NCBI GenBank assembly: GCA_037953625.1
Contig: CM075655.1
Location: 117,373,001 to 117,437,000, forward strand
Length of the DNA stretch: 64,000 bases
Source of the DNA: Crotalaria pallida
Taxonomy: Eukaryota > Streptophyta > Magnoliopsida > Fabales > Fabaceae
Direction of reading: 5' to 3'
Made by a program: the position numbers and the translations under genes. The notes under the pieces were generated by a model, which was not told where the DNA came from, ran no database searches, and saw nothing but the letters and a program-made list of their open reading frames with translations. Of this stretch, positions 11,560 to 23,600 are shown in pieces. Position 1 is the first letter of the stretch, and every line of letters begins with the position of its first letter.

Positions 11560-14500
11560 ATGCAATTTGAGGAAAAGGGTAGACTTGCGAAATTATTACA
11601 ATATTGCTATATTCACTTTGCCAATTTTTGCATGTCACTTTTACTCCTGATTAGCATGCTAATAAGTGATAAATGACATGTATTATATAATGATCAGATA
11701 TATTGATGGATTATCAAAATTGGTAATCAATTAACATTTTTGGTCACCACATAGTAGTACACAGTATTTATTTACACATTGGTTATTAGTGTAGAAAGTA
11801 TAAAGAATTAGTGTGCCAAAATCTTTTTGCAAAGTTAAATATTGGAAAAGAGTAATTGGATTATAGGATATGCAGCACGTGAGGAGGACAGAAAAGGTGT
11901 TATGCTTTTCAGCAATCAGAAAGTGTAGGAAGAGGAAACAGACTCATCCTCACTCCTCACTCATCCATGCTTTGGTTCCCTTCACAATTTCATAGATGCT
12001 GTCAAAGACTGGCACAGCTTCTGCAATGTAGAGTGGGGTGGGGGGCCCAAATCTATATAGAAGTATGCATACAAACAACAGAACAAGCTGTGAAATAGCT
12101 ACTCCTCACATTCAAATCTGTGTTGGAGTTTGCAGGAAATGACTGACCCCCTTACCCAAGATTCCCATTTAAATAATTTGGCCAAAGACTATATCATCTA
12201 TTTGACAATTTTATTATTGAACATTTTTACATCATCATGTCAAAGGCATAATCAACATTTTCCTGTTCTTGATTTGAAAATCCAACGGTGGAGGCTAATC
12301 CATGTAGGGTAGTTTGCTCAATGGTACAAGAACCAATACCATATAAACAATACACTTACCCTGATAAGACCTTATAAATTGTTACAGCTGTTTATTTAGA
12401 ACTTCATGATCATTATACAATAAAACAGCCAAAAAATCATTTTGATTCAACTTTGATGAAATTAGACGTCATATTACAACGTTATTTATTTGATGACCAA
12501 AACAGCCCCTAATTTCCTATTGTTACTATGATTGTCAAAGGAACAGTGCCTTCTCCTTGTATGGGTACTTCCCTTCATTATCAAAGTGTATAGAAATTTT
12601 TTGGTTGTGTTAAGCAGAGACTAATCATTTTCAAGGCAAAATACATCAAATCCAATTAAATATTAATCTTTAATATGACATTTTTTTATTGGAAATCAAA
12701 ATCGAACCCTTGTCAACACATTCATGGAAAATCTATCAAAATCGAAAGAGAAAAAATGCATTGAAATTTATTATGAGTAGGGGGTAGGGCCACCTGTACT
12801 TTGACAAGGAAAGTCTATTGAATCATCATACTAATAAGTGATCTCAAACATGCAAATGCAACTGAATGAAAATCCAGCTTGGTTTGAGTAAAAGTTAATA
12901 ACTATTATTATCAATGTCGTATTCTTACAGCATCTGGAAGTGTGCATGTGTGTAGGATGATAAGAGTTGTTACAAACTCCGATCCAAACCTTTAGCCTTA
13001 TGTGCTGATGAGGACATATGAAGGACCCAAGTCGACCTTGGACCGTGGTCCAAGATGTCAGGCCTCTGTTAGGTTAACCATGTGACTGTAGTAGTGTAAA
13101 GCTTCCCTTCACGAAAAAAATGTACATCACTAAGCTAGGTCCGCAGCACTTAACTTACATAAAAATCCCCATGACTCATTTCCATATTCTTTTCCAATTC
13201 TATATATTAGCTAATAGAAGAAGATTGAAACTTCTTTTGTCCCTCTCCTTCTACTCTTTTCACTGAATGCCATATATGAGAACTTCTAAAATGAAGTATA
13301 GGAAACAAACACACGTCATAGTATGAGTTGTGAGTTGTGTTTGCTCTGAGTGATCAATCTGTAATGTCCATGCAAAGATAACAGCATAAAGTTGCATGGA
13401 AATGGAAATGGCAATCCACAATATCTAAGTGCCATCAAGGATCAGCCCTATCAATGTTCAGTCCCTATTAGAAGAATTGTAGAACAGAACTTTTCACATT
13501 CAAAATTATAATTGTTACACGAGTATTATGGTAAGTTCATCGGATGATTAACAAAGAGGAACACTGTCAGGATATTTGCTTGCATACAAATTAATAAAAT
13601 CAAAAGAAAGAGAGAAAGCATATAGAAGTATAGAACTATGAATTTAACAAAAGAATATCAAGTACTAAGTTTTACTTCCAGGAAAAATATTATAACCGGC
13701 TGGCATTAGAATTGATAACAGGCGAAAAATGGGTGACATTCAAATATTCAAATCAAATCCATCCGCAAATGCCAAATTGGCAATTAAATTGTCAGATACA
13801 CTCAACAATGCTATGATGTGAAATCCATACCATTGCATTATTATTTTATGCCAGATTGGAAGATTCGTCTTACAAAAGGTTCAAATTGCATAAATATAAT
13901 CTAGGCACTACTATTTGGGATAGATTCAAGAAAAGAATCATCAAAAGTGGAAACCTGAATACAAGCAACAAAATCAACATGCCCCATCAAATTATGTTCA
14001 ACATTGACCAAAAGAATAAAAAGGAAGTGAGAATAACCTGTAGATTGTCACTTGTCAGTCAATAGTTCAATACTATAGTAACATATTGCAGGTTGCACTG
14101 CACAAAGTCTTCATTATTAGTTTTTCCTCCATTGATACAAAATGAATTCCCTTCTAATTAGGAGGATACTAAAACACAGTTAATAACCCGACTTAGGCAT
14201 CAGAAGTAAACAGATTAGAAATTGTTTCTGATGAAATTACAGCCTCAATGCCACGGTTGAACAGTGAAGGGTTAATTCTAACAAAATATGCTAAAAATTT
14301 CATTCCTTGTTTTGTTAATGATATACATTCCTCTTTCATTAGAAATCAGGTAACATTGCAATGATTTAAGTCACGCATCAGAAAGAATTGGTGAAATTGA
14401 AAACATAAATTCAATTATACATGAGAATCAGGTCTCAGAAGACACAAGAAAAAGGATACATAAGACTAAAATATAAAGTTCATTTATTAGGAAGGTAATC

Positions 14501-15589
14501 GATGCCGGAATATTTTGGGTGAATATTAATAAAGGGAGTAAGGAATAAGGATTGACAAAGCAGCGAGCTCTAATAAAATAATTAAAACGCACACCACATT
14601 CGCGAGGTGCAAAAGGCCTTTTGACCAAAGTAAGAAAAATCTAACTTCCTACAAAGGGCATGAGAAAGAGTGGTTTCTTCTGGTCCTTCAAGGAAAATGT
14701 AAAACAAAGGTACTCTTGCTGGCTTCCATAGGAATGTCCTCAACTAAGAAATTAGACAATCAATCTCACAATTGCATAAATAGGCAGACAATGCAGAGCA
14801 GTGGTGATATTCATTAAACCCTGAGAACTTCTGGATTAGCAACTTATTTTTCTCACTCTTTTGGCTATTGAGAGCAGCTAATGTAATTGACTTTATTAAA
14901 AACTTTGTGCTTTTTAGCGTTCCGGTTTCCACCAATACCAATAGGAGTTTTAAAGAAATGATTTAATCTTGCACAGAACAATATGGGTAAAATTCCATTC
15001 AAATGCCAAGTATTGTTTTTGCAAAATAAGCATGTAACTCAATCATGCATTGCATCAGAAATTTTAGCTTGCACAACTTATGCATCAGAAATTTTAGCTT
15101 AATCATGCTTGAACATCTTCCCTAAGTAAAGAAGATACCTGACTCAGTCGCTTCCTTCATATATACCATCCAGATCGATGAGAAAATGAAGAGTTAACAT
15201 TCTTTTTCCAACTAAATTTATCAGCTTATGTTTAAAAGACAGACAAATCAAAATGAGATGTCTAAGAACCATTACAATATAAAGGTTCCAAACATGGCGG
15301 TGAAGCAAGTTTTAGCAGCATACCACATTTAAAAAAGAATCAAACCTTTAAGATTTAATGAAAGATACTTTTTTTTATGAAAGATACTTAAGCTCAAATT
15401 AAAAAACCTTTCAAGTAACTACAACTCTACATATATCATGCCAACAGTAAGTGACCAATTAACCCTCACTTGCATCTAATTACTTACAACTACACTAAGC
15501 CTACCATCTTCTACCTCTCCAAGTACATCTGAAATCTTAAACAACAAGAATGAAAAGGGAAAAAATAATTAGAATAGAATGAGGAAGAC
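11560..15589. other. 4-kb intergenic stretch between the bHLH and RING genes
   Basis: The composition is less repetitive than the rest of the window, but I find no coding region or RNA gene. A 19-bp phrase 'gcatcagaaattttagctt' is repeated at about 15052 and 15083. The left part presumably includes the bHLH promoter and the right end the RING gene 3' UTR. Confidence 0.45.
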
Positions 15590-16504
15590 TTAAACATTTT
15601 TATTACCCCTACTGGAAGAACTACCTACAGTTTCAACATAACCACAGTTTCTACAAGGTGCAACAGGTCTTCTTACGTCCCTGGAACTTGAGTAACTCTT
15701 TGAGTGGTTATGCCTTGTTCCTCCTCCTACAAGTTTTAATACCGCTGCATGCTCTGGCAATCTCAACGTATATTTATCATTATCGTTCTCATTTCCTTCA
15801 CCTTCTCCTCTAATCATAACTATTGAATGCCCCGTCGAATGTGACCTTGGAAACATTTGTTCTCCATGTGTCTCCAAGCTAGTACTAACAGAAACAGCCT
15901 CATCCTTATGATCGCCATCGTTATGTCTATGATGATCTTCGCCTTCTTTTACATCAATGCACACCTCACCCCTCCTCTCTTCTTCAACATGAACATTGTC
16001 CTCACCTTGATCCTGCGAATTCTGCGCTTCGTTAATAGCCGAATCAAGTTCTTTACGACAAACAGGGCATGTCTTATTAGAACAAAGCCATAAATCAATG
16101 CATTCTTGATGAAAAACATGGCAACAAAAGGTCAACAAGCGAAGCATGCTATCGTCCTCGAATTCAAGCAAGCAAATTGCGCATTCGAGGCTATATGACT
16201 CTTTTCGAAGGTCCTTAACAGAGGAATAGAGGAATGTAGGGAAAGTTTGAAGCAACGAAGGTTCAAGGCCTCTACGAGGAGAAGAATTCGGGGAATGATG
16301 AATAAGGGAACCAGCAGCCGAGGCTGAACGTTGAATTGCCCAAGTGTTGAGAATGCTCATAAGATAACACCTGCAGAAGTAGACAATGCTGAAACCAACA
16401 AAACAAACCACAACCAATGCGAGGGCAAAAGCTATCAGCGTTGGTGGAGAACTGTATGATGAAGGTGATGGAGTTTCAGAATCATTTGGTTTTGGTGAAT
16501 ACAT
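15590..16504 (-). CDS. ATL-family RING-H2 E3 ubiquitin ligase
   Basis: An intronless 304-aa protein, as is usual for the ATL family. A Ser/Pro-rich N-terminus leads into one membrane segment (about 22-43). A variant of the family GLD motif (GLE, 79-81) follows, then the RING-H2 domain 108-149 with all eight zinc ligands: C108, C111, C127, H129, H132, C135, C146 and C149. A hydrophilic acidic/His-rich tail (about 155-304) contains GDHKDEA and a Ser-rich end. ATL proteins are membrane-anchored E3 ligases that pass ubiquitin from E2 enzymes to targets in defence and in carbon/nitrogen signalling. The position usually occupied by Pro before the third zinc ligand is Phe-126, preceded by Thr-125, a mild deviation. 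The exact ATL member (ATL29- or ATL6/31-like) is not settled. The start ATG gives the complete membrane segment, and no stop or frameshift is seen. Confidence 0.92.
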   Translation of the reverse strand: MYSPKPNDSETPSPSSYSSPPTLIAFALALVVVCFVGFSIVYFCRCYLMSILNTWAIQRSASAAGSLIHHSPNSSPRRGLEPSLLQTFPTFLYSSVKDLRKESYSLECAICLLEFEDDSMLRLLTFCCHVFHQECIDLWLCSNKTCPVCRKELDSAINEAQNSQDQGEDNVHVEEERRGEVCIDVKEGEDHHRHNDGDHKDEAVSVSTSLETHGEQMFPRSHSTGHSIVMIRGEGEGNENDNDKYTLRLPEHAAVLKLVGGGTRHNHSKSYSSSRDVRRPVAPCRNCGYVETVGSSSSRGNKNV

Positions 16505-17303
16505 TTATTTGCCTATAGAAGAGAAAACCAAAGGTGTTTTTACTTCACAAAGTAGCCAAGGGCATGTTATTCACTAATTTTGATCATTTCTTTCTTTGCA
16601 TGGATGAGAGAAATTTAAGCATAAACATGTGTGTGGAAAATTAATGAAGCTAGGGGAACAATGAGGTAAAGTGGTAATCAAATTTTTCTTTTTCCTTTCT
16701 TCTTGTTTTTCGTTTTTTTTTAATAAAAAAATTTTAAAGGTGAGATTCTTAGGCATGAAGTGTAGAAAATCAATGAGTTCTGCATGTACTAGATGGTAGC
16801 CTTTGGTTGCGGAGATATTGGTATTGAACGAGTCCTTATGAGAAGAATGATGGCTCGCATTCGAACACTATCTAGGATAAATCTGAATCAATGGAAGTGT
16901 GGACTATTGTGTGTGTAATGCTCATAAATTTTATATAAATTTTCCTTTTAAAAAATTACATAAAAATGATTTGTTATGCAAGCCTGCATTATCAAGGAAA
17001 ATAAGTTTGGTAGTGGAAAAAAAAAGTTGTAAATTTATGTAAGATTCGTGTAAGATATAAAAACATAATTTTTTTAACCTAAAATACTAACTCGAGAAAG
17101 AGATAAATTAGCTACAATAACTTTTATAGTGTTAGATTTGATATCCACAGGCACATACTTTACAGATAAATGCCTCCAAAATGAAATAAACAGAGTGCAT
17201 ATATTTAAGAGAAGTATTAACTAAGAACGGCATGTTTGTTTACATGATACACAGAGAAAAGTGCTGCTAGGATAGCTAGCATATGCCTTGTATAAGCAAG
17301 TTA
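16505..17303. other. Intergenic, probable RING gene promoter
   Basis: No coding region is recognised. This is the 5' side of the minus-strand RING gene, with no clear TATA element identified. Confidence 0.4.
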
Positions 17304-17589
17304 TACTCCTTCCGGTTCGAATTACAAGCAAAATCAACTAATTTTATGCTTATTAAAGAGGTTAGTTGATTGTATTTAATTTTTTCAATTTTATAAAAGA
17401 ATAGAGGTATTTTAGGAAGTTGCATTGAGAATAAAACAAAAATTAAATGATATAACAATTTTCTAGGAATGTTTTTGGAAAGTGACATTGGGAATGAAAT
17501 AAAATTTAAGAAAATTGGTTAGTTTTGCTTATATTTTAAACCAAAAGAAGTTTGTTTTTTGTTGCTTATATTTCGAGTAGGAGGGAGTA
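17304..17589. repeat. Stowaway-like MITE ('CTCCCTCCGT..ATAAGCAAA' family)
   Basis: The ends TACTCCTTCCGGTTCGAATTA and the inverted TATTTCGAGTAGGAGGGAGTA flank an AT-rich core with a long imperfect hairpin ('gcaaaatcaactaattttatgcttatt' against 'aagaaaattggttagttttgctt'). The presumed target duplication is TA. Closely related copies lie at 31687, 35023, 35555, 55240 and 59958. Confidence 0.75.
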
Positions 17590-17731
17590 TAACTTAACTG
17601 AAATGGACAAATAGACTAACGTTGCACAAAATGAAAAATTTGGGGACCAAATGTCACCAAAATAAAATGTTGGGACGAAAAACGTGCAATCACAAAAGAT
17701 GAGTGACCGACAATGCAGTTAAACATAATAT

Positions 17732-18270
17732 AAATTTTTGGCTTATTTATATCTTTAATCCGTGAAAGCTAGGAGTATTTTGGTTTTGGTCCCTGTAAAG
17801 TTTTTTGACCTTATTCATCCTTAATTGTTTTGAAAATTTGGTTTTAGTCCTTATTGTTAAGAAAAATCCATTAACTACTAACGTAACAAACGGTATGGAA
17901 TGTCATCGGTAGGATGACGTGGATGATCCAGACCGGCAGGAGCAAAAGGGTCATAGCCCAATCCACAGACTCATTTTGGTTAGGCCTGGACCCTTTTGCT
18001 CTTGCAGGTCCGAATCTTCACGTCATCATACTGGTGACATGCAACACTTGCCCACGTATATACTGATTTGACGTTTCATTAATCACATCAACAATTAACG
18101 AATTTTTCCCAACGGCATGAACTAAAACCAAATTTTTTCCAACGGCAAGAACTAAAACCAAATTTTTCCCAATAATTAAGGATGATTCAAGATCAAAAAA
18201 ACTTTCAGCAACCAAAATCATAACACTCCCAACTTTCAGGAACTAAAATCATAAATAAGCCTAAATTTTT
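17732..18270. mobile_element. Inverted-repeat (foldback) element beyond the CCCH gene 3' end
   Basis: AAATTTTTGGCTTATTTAT on the left is mirrored by ATAAATAAGCCTAAATTTTT on the right, and homology continues inward over more than 200 bases per arm ('tttggttttggtcc', 'atgacgtggatga', 'aggagcaaaagggtc' with their complements). The centre is near 17970. No reliable TSD and no coding sequence. Confidence 0.7.
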
Positions 18271-18568
18271 TTGCTAATGATTTCACTTTGGAGGCATTTA
18301 TCTGTAAAGAAAACAAAATGCTAACGTAAGGATCATCAGATATGTTAACTAGTAGTAATAAAAAAAGATGGGAATGGAAAACCTTACAAAAACATGAAGG
18401 AGCCCAAAAAACCTGGCTCTTCTGTTCAGACAAGAAAGCATAAAGATACAGTACAATATCACATACAAAGGAAATTACATACTCAGTTTCTAGGTTATTA
18501 ATACATGGAGGAACTACATGTCCTCATCAGTTATTTTTGTCATTACAAATACACGGGGGATTGCAACT

Positions 18569-20748
18569 CTATTCGATGTCATCAATCCAATCACCATATA
18601 TCAAACTTATTTTATCTGGACCTTTCCACTTCTGAGTTCTTGGTCCTGGCTTCTGAATCACAATGGAAGACCTTTGTGAAGGAACCCCAATATGATAGAC
18701 ATCAGAATGAGCAACTGGAGTAACTGATGCAACCACGTTATCAGCAGCAGTTTTTGAAGGTACTCCATGTTTAGTGTCAGGAGTACCAGTAGAAGCTGTG
18801 TCTCTATTTTCTCCCTCCATTAATCCACCATGTTGGTTCAATTCTGAGGTCATAATATCAGGGTTAGACTTTTTTATGAAAAAAATGACTTTCTAGGTAC
18901 AATTTGGACAGGAAAACAGTAAGCCAATAAAATGTTGGTAAGTGCCAATGCCGGAGAAAATGTCCTCAAATGTAATATATGGGGGTAAGCAACGACACAT
19001 TAAAACTGTGAAATAGCATTATGATTATTCCTCATGCAAACATTCAACTAATGGAAACTGTTGGCATACATAACAATAAGTACTCCATGCATCAGTTCGA
19101 ATTATGCATACAGGACAATAGGTAACATATTCAAACACCTTGGCCTAAACTGACAGAATCTATAACATAACTATGCTGTGTAACATAACTAGGATGAGTA
19201 AGCAACAACAATATCCCAATAACAGAGGTACAAAGGCCGACCTCCTGACCATATGGGGCTAACTTATCTCAAACGAGGCACCAAAGCTAGACCACTTTTA
19301 CCCATCGCTCCAAGCCTAAACCATCTACAAGATTCACTCTCCACCTACTAACAAATGATGCAATGGTGAAGATATGAAAATCTGGCACACCACTAGAATC
19401 ACGCTAACCAGCTAGGACACGTAGGTATAACAAACTCATGCCAAACATACTAAACCTATCTCCCATACATGACATTATGACTTATGTAACACTAAGTTCC
19501 CTTTTCTCTAATCTCGATGGCTCGCCTATACTTGTTGCTGACTTGTGTGTCAGAGTGCCTTTGCAGGTAGGAAGAGAAGCTCGAACAAACAGTGAAGTGC
19601 TCATATGCTCAACACTTTGATAAATCAACAAATGATAAATTTAATACAATAGACAAACCATTAACATATAAATCCTTCTTTCGCCTATGATTTTTCTTGA
19701 CCTGCCTCTACCTCTAACAATTGGACTACCCTTCCATCTGATTTACTCTCCTTATTGGGGCCTCTATATAAGTCTTTACACATTCAAGAGAAACCTAATG
19801 CTTGGTCGATTCTACCATCATTTCTACAATAGGTGTCACCTAACAATCTATCCTAATGTTTTAAAATACAACTTCCGAAAATTATAGCGTATGGGATTAC
19901 CATTAACAATACATCACAGTTAACATTAATCTCATAATAACACATAATAGCAAAGAGGGCATACCAGCAGCACCATGAGCAAAATGACATTTGCTCCCAA
20001 ATGGACAATACCCTGTCAACTCCCACTTATTGCAAATCCTCGTCTTCCAATTCGAAGGCTTCAAATTCGAACCACCCCCACCACCAGCACCACCACCTAC
20101 AACAACTACAACACCACTCCCACCACCACTACCACCGCCGCCACCACCACCACCGCCACCACCACCACCACCATACCCACCAGGTCCCAAACTAATAGCC
20201 ACACTCTCCCTATTCCTCGAACTCTCATCATGCAAAAAAGTGCAACTATCTCCATAAGGACACCCTTCCTCCGTAAAAAACTTCTTACAATGCCTTCCCT
20301 TATAAGATCTCTGCGCCTCCCCTGAATACAGCGACGGAATCTGAAACTCCTCCCTCGGCGGTTGCGGAGCGGGCACCGATTTCTCCTCCTCGTGCGCCGC
20401 CACGATCTCCTGCCAGTTGGGCGGAGGGCGCCGCAGCTCCTCGATGCTGTGGGCGAAGTTGCAATTGGTGACGTAAGGGCACGTGCCGACACGGAACTTG
20501 CAACAGAGCTTGGTCTTGAAGAACATCTTCCCTATCGCCTTGGAGCGGTTATTGGTAGACGACGTCGTTGCGTCCTGAGAGTTTCGAGATCTCTTGGGAG
20601 TGGATTCCGCGGCATCGTTGTTGTTGTTGAAGAATCTGTAGTCATCTTCGGTTGCCCAGACGGAATTGTCGCCGGAGACGGAGGAGGACCAGTTTTCGCC
20701 GCCGCCGGCGGTGGTGATTATTTGAACCACGTTGCTGTCTCTATCCAT
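18569..20748 (-). CDS. Zinc finger CCCH domain protein with three C3H fingers
   Basis: A predicted RNA-binding protein of 352 aa. The exons on the minus strand are 20748-19965 and 18843-18569, joined in phase 1 (GAA encodes Glu-262) through a 1121-bp intron with GT/AG ends. Finger 1 (82-100) is C-x7-C-x5-C-x3-H, while fingers 2 (154-173) and 3 (239-258) are C-x8-C-x5-C-x3-H. A Gly tract (about 189-226) separates fingers 2 and 3. The C-terminal tail KWKGPDKISLIYGDWIDDIE is a conserved signature of the plant C3H12/C3H39/C3H56-type proteins, which confirms the second exon. The N-terminus has a PKRSR nuclear-type basic patch. The family binds AU-rich or other RNA elements and acts in RNA turnover; this member's target is unknown. 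The intron contains a degraded LINE fragment. The 5' leader is CT-rich with a telo-box. Confidence 0.93.
19650..19850 (-). pseudogene. Degraded LINE-type reverse transcriptase tail inside the CCCH gene intron
   Basis: Read on the minus strand and allowing one frameshift, the segment gives IEAPIRRVNQMEG followed by SPIVRGRGRSRKIIGE. This resembles the C-terminal RxVDQME/RGRGRPRKT motif of plant LINE-subclass proteins. The frame is broken between the two pieces and there are stops on both sides. The adjoining 19200-19650 text is probably the 3' part of the same or another element. It lies wholly within the intron (19964-18844), so it should not affect the protein. Confidence 0.55.
20106..20172 (-). 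repeat. Gly-codon trinucleotide tract in the CCCH gene
   Basis: A run of CCA/CCG triplets on the plus strand encodes about 14 consecutive glycines, followed by further short Gly/Ser runs, between fingers 2 and 3. Such tracts are slippage-prone, so length variation between alleles is expected. Spurious Pro- and His-rich frames on the plus strand arise from this tract. Confidence 0.85.
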
Positions 20749-20786
20749 GAAAAAATGATTTTGAAAAAAAAACGAAAGAAAGAAAA

Positions 20787-20795
20787 AAACCCTAA
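20787..20795 (-). promoter_or_regulatory. Telo-box (AAACCCTAA) in the CCCH gene leader
   Basis: AAACCCTAA on the plus strand (TTAGGGTTT in the gene's sense) lies about 40 bases upstream of the ATG within a CT-rich leader. In plants this motif is common near the transcription start of growth- and translation-associated genes. Function here is inferred. Confidence 0.5.
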
Positions 20796-21037
20796 CGAGT
20801 TTGAAGAATGGATGGGGATAGGTAGAGGAAGAAGAGACAGGGAAGTGATGTGCCTCGTCTAGATAGATCCAAGACTGAAAATGGGAATTTCAATATTCTC
20901 ATTTTTCGTGCAAGTTATAGACCCTTTATCTTGAAAATTGTTGAATTTAAAATATCGAGAAATAGGGAATTTAAATTTTTAATATAAGTTTTCATGAAAA
21001 AAAGTATACATTGTATTGACTAATTAATTAAATAAAC

Positions 21038-21727
21038 GAGGATTTCTTCGATGTCGTCATAAAAGTGTATGTTTCGATACCATAGAATGATTAGCCAATA
21101 AAATCAACCACATCATATTAGTAATCATGTCCTCATTTTTTTTTTGTCCACCCGGTTTGTAATCCTATTTTAACTTATTAAATTTTGATTCTCAATATTT
21201 TGATTGTGTGCATATGTTTAAATCCTTCATAGAAAGTAGGTTCATGTGTACTATGATGTTCTCGTATATCTTGTTTCTTTTGTTGAAATAATATTTTTGC
21301 TTATAAAAAATATATTTTAAGTGACTTTAAATTACTTTAATCAATTTAAATCAAATAAAATAAAATTATAAACAACATTATTTGATAATATTAATATGGA
21401 ATGTTTGATGTTGTTTATAAATATAATATTTTTTAAATTATAAAGATTAAAATTAGATTTCTTCCTTTATTCCCTCGTAAAACCGTTGAAAGGGGGATAC
21501 ATCATGACGAGGGAATAAAGGAATAAATCCTATTTTTTTATTTTATTTGATTTAAATTGAGTAAAGTAATTTAAAATATCGAGGACCAAAATACAATAAG
21601 TTAAAAAAGTATTTCTCGACAACAAAGATAGTGACATGATTACTAATATGAGATGTTACATTTTTATTTGCTGATCATTCCACGATACCGAAATCAATAC
21701 TTTTATGACGGTATCAGAGAAACCCTC
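21038..21727. mobile_element. Long inverted-repeat element (MULE-like MITE)
   Basis: Arms starting GAGGATTTCTTCGATGTCGTC and, inverted, GAGGGTTTCTCTGATACCGTC remain complementary over about 300 bases each, including 'catattagtaatcatgtc', 'ttaacttatt' and 'aatttaaatcaaataaaat'. The flanks TAAATAAAC and TAAATATAA could be a decayed 9-bp TSD. No coding content. The rest of 20870-22592 shows nothing else recognisable. Confidence 0.7.
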
Positions 21728-22600
21728 TAAATATAATACATCTCCTAAATGAGCAAAGTTCATTGTAGTATGTAGTACTAGTTAAAAATTAATGCAATTT
21801 CATACTATATGGTAAGGAAATCAACCACTATATAAAACAACGTTAAGCATTCCAAATTAGTCGATTCAAATCAAATCCAGCCAACCATGGGTTCACATCT
21901 AAAAGGTGTCAAAAACCAACCATGACAGATCAAATACATGAAGCACTAGGTGAGTAAAATATTTGCAAAAGTGGATTGGTCAAAATTTTCATTTGAAAGT
22001 TACTCAAGGTATAATATCGAACACACTTAAATGATCAAATAGAATATAATCGGATTTTACTAAGTTGTCATAGTTATATTTGAAATTTTATAAAATTATT
22101 AACTTACGATATTGAAGGAACCATAAATTTATATAATAGTCTTCGAAAAATTATTATTTTATTAATTTAGTTATTGGGCCCAAGTCGAGATCAATAAAAG
22201 TTATTATTTTAGAGAGATTATTAATTTAGTATTGGTTTATAAAGGTTTTACTGTAATTACGTTATTGAAACTTTAAAAAGATATTTTAACATTACAATTT
22301 TATCTTATTAATTTGTATCGAAAACTTCACAAATATATTATTTTGTATTAATAAACAAAGAATAAATAAGATGTAAAAATAATTAATATTTTTTTAAAAA
22401 TACAAAATAACTTATAAATATGATCAAATAATTTTTGTTGGAATGAAATTTATAAATAGAAAAACGGGAATATAACAAAACCCATTTTCTAATGGCCAAA
22501 ACAAGCACGTTTCTGTTTGGGTCACTAGCCTTAGTAAATGACTTGGACTTTACCACGGCCGGATCCACGCATCATCCTCTTCATTGAATCCTTACTTTCA

Positions 22601-23592
22601 GGGATTTTATTTTGCCACCCCAATGTCTATGAATGTCACCCCAATTTTTAAAATAATATCCATTATGCCCTTTTAAAAAAACAAGAATTTTACACGGGTC
22701 GTAGGAGGTACTTACGACCTGCAGGTCGTAGCACCCCTTACGACCCTTTAAAAAACTAAGTTTTGACACGGGTCGTAAGCAGGTGCTACGACCTCAGGTC
22801 GTAACACCCCCTTACGACCCTTTAAAAAACCATGTTTTAAGATAGGTCGTAAGAGGATGTTACGATCTGAGGACCTGAGGTCGTAGCACCTGCTTACGAC
22901 CAGACACTTTTTGTTTTTTTTTTTTAAATTAAGCTGCAGATTTTGTGACCGAAGAAGAGTTTCAGAACCTTGTCGTACTCAACGAGATCAGTGCGTGAGG
23001 CGCAGTTGATGCACCTTCCCACACCTGATTTCACTACCTGCCGCACCTGTTGCTCTAACCCACCTGCGAAGAAAAAGAACATCGTTTCCTCCTTCTCTAA
23101 ATTTCTTTCACTAATGAATGAATGTTGTTAATAATAATGGGTTATGATTTAATTATTATAAGCAAGCTCACTAACTAACTATGCTATGCGAGAATGGTAG
23201 AATAGAATCGAATCTTCTTCTTCCCTTTCTTTCTCTATGTTTTGGTTCTGTGTGTTAGTACTTTTTAAAAAAAAATAAAAAAAAACAAAAAAGGCCTGGT
23301 CGTAAGCAGGTGCTACGACCTCAGGTCGTAATACCCCCTTACGACCCTTTAAAAAATCATGTTTTAAGACAGGTCGTAAGAGGGTGTTACGACCTGAGGT
23401 CGTAGCACCTGCTTACAACCCTATGTCAAAACTTAGTTTTTTAAAGGGTCGTAAGGGGGTGCTACGACCTGCAGGTCGTGAGTACCCCCTACGACCCGTG
23501 TAAAATTCTTGTTTTTTTAAAAGGGCATAATGGATATTATTTTAAGAATTGGGGTGACATCCATAGACATTGGGATGACAAAATAAAAACCC
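22601..23592. mobile_element. Foldback element with captured gene fragment
   Basis: The ends GGGATTTTATTTTG and CAAAATAAAAACCC are flanked by a perfect 8-bp TSD TACTTTCA (22593-22600 and 23593-23600). Each arm (about 22601-22915 and 23295-23592) carries three roughly 80-bp units made of GGGTCGTA and TACGACC palindromes, inverted between the arms. Between the arms lies about 370 bp of unrelated, non-palindromic DNA containing the start of a zinc-ribbon protein gene (next entry). The family is the same as 893-1275, which has the arms but no cargo. No transposase is present, so movement would depend on another element. Confidence 0.88.
22924..23082 (-). pseudogene. Captured 5' end of a zinc-ribbon protein gene
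   Basis: The minus strand encodes a 52-aa frame starting MFFFFAGGLEQQVRQ and continuing with RCINCASRTDLVEYDKVLK, then KLFFGHKICSLI and a stop. The first 44 residues match what I recall of a small conserved plant protein that begins MFFFF, carries a C-x2-C half ribbon and normally continues into VPVWRW and a second Cys pair. Here the match stops at a GT (TTCTTCG/GTCACA) that looks like the original splice donor, so the captured piece is exon 1 plus a scrap of intron. Sequence upstream (about 23083-23285, minus sense, CT/AG-rich leader) looks like the same gene's 5' UTR or promoter. With only one Cys pair it cannot form a complete zinc ribbon. Confidence 0.65.
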
Positions 23593-23600
23593 TACTTTCA

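Noticed and set aside
20362..20862. 166-aa plus-strand frame opposite the CCCH gene
   Set aside because: It is the antisense shadow of the GC-rich first exon and resembles no family, while the minus strand has three perfect CCCH fingers.
22680..23510. CRISPR-like regularly spaced repeats
   Set aside because: The repeats are inverted arms of a transposable element in a plant nuclear sequence, with no unique spacers.
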